DNA from: Rhizobium sp. P40RR-XXII
GTDB lineage: Bacteria; Pseudomonadota; Alphaproteobacteria; Rhizobiales; Rhizobiaceae
Reading direction: 5' to 3'
Assembly: GCF_012641405.1 (NCBI RefSeq)
Contig: NZ_JABAII010000033.1
Location: 1-36,948, forward strand
DNA: 36,948 nt
The translations under genes were made by a program, and so were the position numbers. A model generated the notes under the pieces. That model saw only the letters and a list, made by a program, of their open reading frames with translations. It ran no database searches and was not told where the DNA came from. Positions 34,371 to 36,948 of this stretch are shown here, piece by piece; position 1 is the stretch's first letter, and every line of letters begins with the position of its first letter.

Positions 34371-35765
34371 CTAGTTACGATCACTGTTTTTGGCGAGTGC
34401 GAACTCTGCGCCAACGGGATCAAGAGGTGGCTTTGAAATCTCGAACCGTTTGATCTGACCGACCAACATCCAATAGCTGATAACCCCACCTATGACATGC
34501 AGCCCTACATAGAGGAGCGCGCCGTGAAAGGAGCCTGTTCCCTCAATGATATAGCCGATTGCGACTGGAGTGATCACGCCGCCGATACTGCCTGCGGCAT
34601 TGAACAGACCGCCAGTCAGGCCGATCGCCTCCTTGGGTGCTGTGTCGGCGACGACGGTCCATCCGAGCGCTCCAAAGCCCTTGCCGAAGAAAGCAGCACA
34701 CATGATCGCAACGACAATGGTATTTACATCCGTGTAGTTGCACAGAATGATCGTGGAACTCAGGCCGAGGCCGATGGTGATCGGGATTTTCCTAGCTAGA
34801 CTGAGAGAGCCCGTCTTGCGCAGTAGCCAGTCGGAAAAAAATCCGGTGGAGACGCCGCCGATACATCCGAAAATCGCCGGCAGGGATGCCACGAATCCCG
34901 CCTGTAGCATCGAGAAATGTCTTTCCTGAACCAGATAGCTGGGAAACCAGGAGATGAAGAAGGTTGAAAGCGAGGCAATGCAATATTGGGCGAGGAAAAT
35001 CCCGAGCAGCATGCGATTCGTCAGAATTTGTCGGGCGACCTGCCGGGTAGAGACCTGCACCTGGTCGCCTTTGATTTTCTCGCCTCCGACATCGGTCAAT
35101 GCTCCGCCTGACTTGATGTAGGCGATCTCTTCTTTCGTAACCCGCGGATGGCGGCTGGGGGCGAAATAAGCTCTCCACCAGATCAGCGCTAAGACCAATC
35201 CGATGACGCCCATGACGGAAAAGATATGTTCCCAACCGAAATAGTGGAACAGCGCGCCCATCAGGGGCGTAAAGACCGCAAGCGACAGATATTGAGCCGA
35301 ATTGAAGATCGCGCCGGCAACGCCACGTTCGTCCGAGGGAAACCATGCGGCGATGATGCGGGCAGAGGCCGGCGTTACCGGTCCTTCCAGGAGTCCCAGC
35401 ACGAACCTCAACACGTAGAGTGCCACCACCGGATAGGCGAAATATCCGACGCCGCTGACAAGGGTGATCGCGATCGACCATCCGGCTAGAGATAGCAACA
35501 TAGCCGCCTTGGCTCCCGTCCGATCGACGATGTAGCCCGATGGCACTTGCGCAATGAAGTAGCTCCAGGAGAAGGCCGAAAAGAGCCAGCCCATATTCAC
35601 GGCGCTGATGCCGAGATCCTTGGAGATCCCAGGGCCTGCGACAGACAGTGTTGCTCGATCTCCCGTGCTGACAGCCAGGATAACCGTAATAAGCGCAAGC
35701 ACGATGAAGCGCTGGTAGCCGGCCCGGCGGGGTATACCACTTGGCTCGGAGATATGTGTTGTCAT
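34371..35765 (-). CDS. MFS transporter, anion:cation symporter family (sugar-acid type)
   Basis: This 464-residue inner-membrane transporter shows about 12 hydrophobic segments. The start of the first helices, LAVSTGDRATLSVAGPGISKDLGIS, and WSYFIAQVPSGYIVDRTGAK after it are typical of the anion:cation symporter group (glucarate, galactarate, galactonate, phthalate, tartrate carriers). A long central cytoplasmic loop (about residues 205-250) lies between the halves. ATG 35765 follows GAAAGG. It is divergent from a GntR/FCD regulator, a typical pairing for sugar-acid uptake. No catabolic enzyme genes are adjacent within the window; they could lie beyond the IS or elsewhere. Confidence 0.9.
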   Translation of the reverse strand: MTTHISEPSGIPRRAGYQRFIVLALITVILAVSTGDRATLSVAGPGISKDLGISAVNMGWLFSAFSWSYFIAQVPSGYIVDRTGAKAAMLLSLAGWSIAITLVSGVGYFAYPVVALYVLRFVLGLLEGPVTPASARIIAAWFPSDERGVAGAIFNSAQYLSLAVFTPLMGALFHYFGWEHIFSVMGVIGLVLALIWWRAYFAPSRHPRVTKEEIAYIKSGGALTDVGGEKIKGDQVQVSTRQVARQILTNRMLLGIFLAQYCIASLSTFFISWFPSYLVQERHFSMLQAGFVASLPAIFGCIGGVSTGFFSDWLLRKTGSLSLARKIPITIGLGLSSTIILCNYTDVNTIVVAIMCAAFFGKGFGALGWTVVADTAPKEAIGLTGGLFNAAGSIGGVITPVAIGYIIEGTGSFHGALLYVGLHVIGGVISYWMLVGQIKRFEISKPPLDPVGAEFALAKNSDRN

Positions 35766-36102
35766 CTAGGGAACCTTTCGGGAGATCTGGAGCTCTGCAT
35801 CGTTCGCTCGTGCCGCTGCGGCTGACTCGAAGAAGGATGGCAACCGCGGACAGGGAGCCGCGGCGCCTAAAGCGTTCTAGCGCTCAATGATCAGTGGCTC
35901 GCCGACGTGTGCCTCGTGCGACAGAAATTCGCCGCTAGGTCGTTGAAATAGGCGATGAATTAGCTTTGCATCACGCATCCTCCTCAAAGGCTCCTCAACC
36001 TTCCTTCAAACGATTTCGGTTGCCGAATTCTGATGTCGACAGAAATCTGAAATCTGATATACCAGATGTCACAATAACAAGCACCCGTCAACGAGATTCA
36101 AA
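35766..36102. promoter_or_regulatory. Divergent promoter region between MFS and GntR genes
   Basis: This 337-nt region holds no gene. It must contain the start signals of both divergent genes. The right end is AT-rich and carries a GntR-like dyad at 36052-36067. Confidence 0.5.
36052..36067. promoter_or_regulatory. Candidate GntR/FCD operator
   Basis: ATCTG and CAGAT are perfect arms around ATATAC, overlapping a TGATATACCAGAT stretch of the kind bound by FadR/FCD-type regulators (often TGGTATACCA-like). It ends 35 nt before the GntR start, suggesting autoregulation. Confidence 0.5.
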
Positions 36103-36813
36103 ATGATCGAAGCGAAGCAGGGCGTGGCGCGCGAGGCGGCCTTTAAGAAAATCGATCCGGCCTTTCAGGTAACGATGCGCGATCATGTCTATCGTGCGAT
36201 CAGAAGCGCCATCCTTTCGGGCGCCTTCGCCACCGGCGAGAGGATCAACGAGCGGCACCTGGCCGAGCAATTCGGCGTCAGTACGACACCAATCAAGGAG
36301 GCATTGCGCCAGATCGAAACGGAGGGACTTGTCGAGACCCTGCCTCGTCGAGGCGTCGCCATCCGTTTCAGCCCCCAATGGGCGGAGGAGATGATCCTTG
36401 CACGTGCGGCATTGGAATCAATGATCGCGCATTTGGCCGCGAAACGCATCGATAAAGCGTCAGGGGCCGAGCTTCTTGCGACCGTCGATATCATGGAAAC
36501 GGCAACCGCATCCGGGGATGCCGATAGGCTGATCGCGCTGAACGAGACGTTTCACGATCATATCCATCGCAGCTCTCGCTGCGGCTATCTCGCGAAACTC
36601 ATCGAGCGCCAGCAGTTTTACGATGCAAGCATTCGCCGCATTATTCACCTCGACCCCACTGAGCGGCAGAAGGCCCTCAGCGAGCATGCAAGCATCGCTG
36701 AAGCGATTGTCACCGGCGATGCCGATTTGGCGGAGCGCTTGATGCGCAACCACGTTGTCCGCTCGGGCGACACCTATCTCGGCATCGTCTTTGGAAAGCA
36801 GAAGAATATCTGA
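36103..36813 (+). CDS. GntR-family regulator with FCD effector domain
   Basis: This 236-residue regulator has an N-terminal winged helix (about residues 25-90: VYRAIRSAILSGAFATGERI, then LAEQFGVSTTPIKEALRQIE and GLVETLPRRGVAIR). An all-helical FCD domain follows (about 100-225), with NETFHDHIHRSSR and EHASIAEAIVTGDADLAERL carrying the metal-binding Asp/His positions of the family. FCD regulators usually sense organic acids or sugar acids. It is divergent from the MFS transporter, its likely target, and just left of an IS end, so linked catabolic genes may have been cut off. Confidence 0.93.
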   Translation: MIEAKQGVAREAAFKKIDPAFQVTMRDHVYRAIRSAILSGAFATGERINERHLAEQFGVSTTPIKEALRQIETEGLVETLPRRGVAIRFSPQWAEEMILARAALESMIAHLAAKRIDKASGAELLATVDIMETATASGDADRLIALNETFHDHIHRSSRCGYLAKLIERQQFYDASIRRIIHLDPTERQKALSEHASIAEAIVTGDADLAERLMRNHVVRSGDTYLGIVFGKQKNI

Positions 36814-36823
36814 ACAGGCCTTA

Positions 36824-36948
36824 GGAGGTGTGGACTCTTGGGTTTCCAAGGCTGAGCAAATCAGATTCAAGACTGTCTTTTGGAGGCAGTCATGGGTGTT
36901 TTGGATCGTCTGATCCTTCGGGACGAACAGTGGGCGCGGATAGCGCAT
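36824..36948 (+). mobile_element. Left end of an IS5-like insertion sequence (runs off the window)
   Basis: GGAGGTGTGGACTC, starting near 36824, looks like the terminal repeat of a rhizobial IS of the IS5 family, followed at 36892 by a transposase start. The exact edge, right end and target duplication cannot be determined because the element continues beyond the window. Confidence 0.55.
36892..36948 (+). CDS. IS5-family transposase, first 19 codons only
   Basis: The 19 visible codons read MGVLDRLILRDEQWARIAH, matching the LTDEQWARI start common to IS5-family transposases. ATG 36892 sits 5 nt behind GGAGG. The rest is outside the window, so whether the gene is intact is unknown. Confidence 0.7.
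   Translation, partial: MGVLDRLILRDEQWARIAH

Noticed and set aside
36460..36948. Minus-strand ORF over the GntR gene and IS end
   Set aside because: It overlaps the regulator's conserved FCD domain and the IS end; the product has no recognisable motif.
1..36948. CRISPR arrays, tRNA or rRNA genes, replication origin
   Set aside because: No regularly spaced direct repeats, no tRNA-like or rRNA-like sequences and no repABC-type genes were recognised on either strand.

Overview
The window looks like part of a repABC-type conjugative plasmid, or similar accessory replicon, of an alphaproteobacterium in the Rhizobium/Agrobacterium/Sinorhizobium group. Three things point there: a Ti/rhizobial-type traA-traF-traB-traH transfer operon at the left edge, a convergent traM/traR quorum-sensing pair near 33 kb, and cargo made of ABC importers with local LysR, XRE and GntR regulators. 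No replication genes, rRNA, tRNA or CRISPR array were seen.

Layout. (1) 1-4.4 kb: the 3' part of the relaxase/helicase traA, then traF, traB and traH, tightly packed on the + strand. (2) 4.5-8.7 kb: a LuxR-type regulator with an intact acyl-homoserine-lactone pocket, followed on the same strand by a SAM-methyltransferase-like protein, a 469-residue protein I do not recognise, and a GNAT acetyltransferase. An 18-bp inverted repeat lies between the regulator and the methyltransferase. (3) 8.8-10.1 kb: two small hypothetical genes and a cold-shock-domain protein. (4) 10.4-20.2 kb: a long minus-strand operon with an NMT1/TauABC-type importer, uridine-phosphorylase-like enzyme, nucleoside hydrolase, CDA-fold base deaminase, a possible 46-aa ORF, and a 1499-residue single-chain xanthine-dehydrogenase-family enzyme. 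A LysR regulator is divergent (20.4-21.3 kb). Together they suggest import and stepwise breakdown of a nucleoside or nucleobase-like compound. (5) 21.3-24.1 kb: a decayed secreted-protein gene, two XRE regulators and a hypothetical protein. (6) 24.25-32.1 kb: a peptide-type importer (binding protein, two permeases, fused double ATPase), a CapA-like protein and a PepT-like peptidase. XRE genes sharing a 19-bp operator sit on each side. (7) 32.8-33.8 kb: traM and traR, convergent, with stop codons 3 nt apart. (8) 34.4-36.8 kb: a sugar-acid-type MFS transporter and a divergent GntR/FCD regulator. (9) 36.82 kb to the end: the left end of an IS5-like element.

The transfer genes are split. About 28 kb of catabolic and signalling cargo separates traH from traM/traR, so the window reads as a conjugation backbone loaded with nutrient-scavenging modules. 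The least explained part is the LuxR-linked methyltransferase/unknown/acetyltransferase cluster. Two XRE genes with matching promoters, the single-chain molybdoenzyme and its possible 46-codon upstream ORF are also worth attention. All functions are inferred from motifs read by eye; no database search was run.
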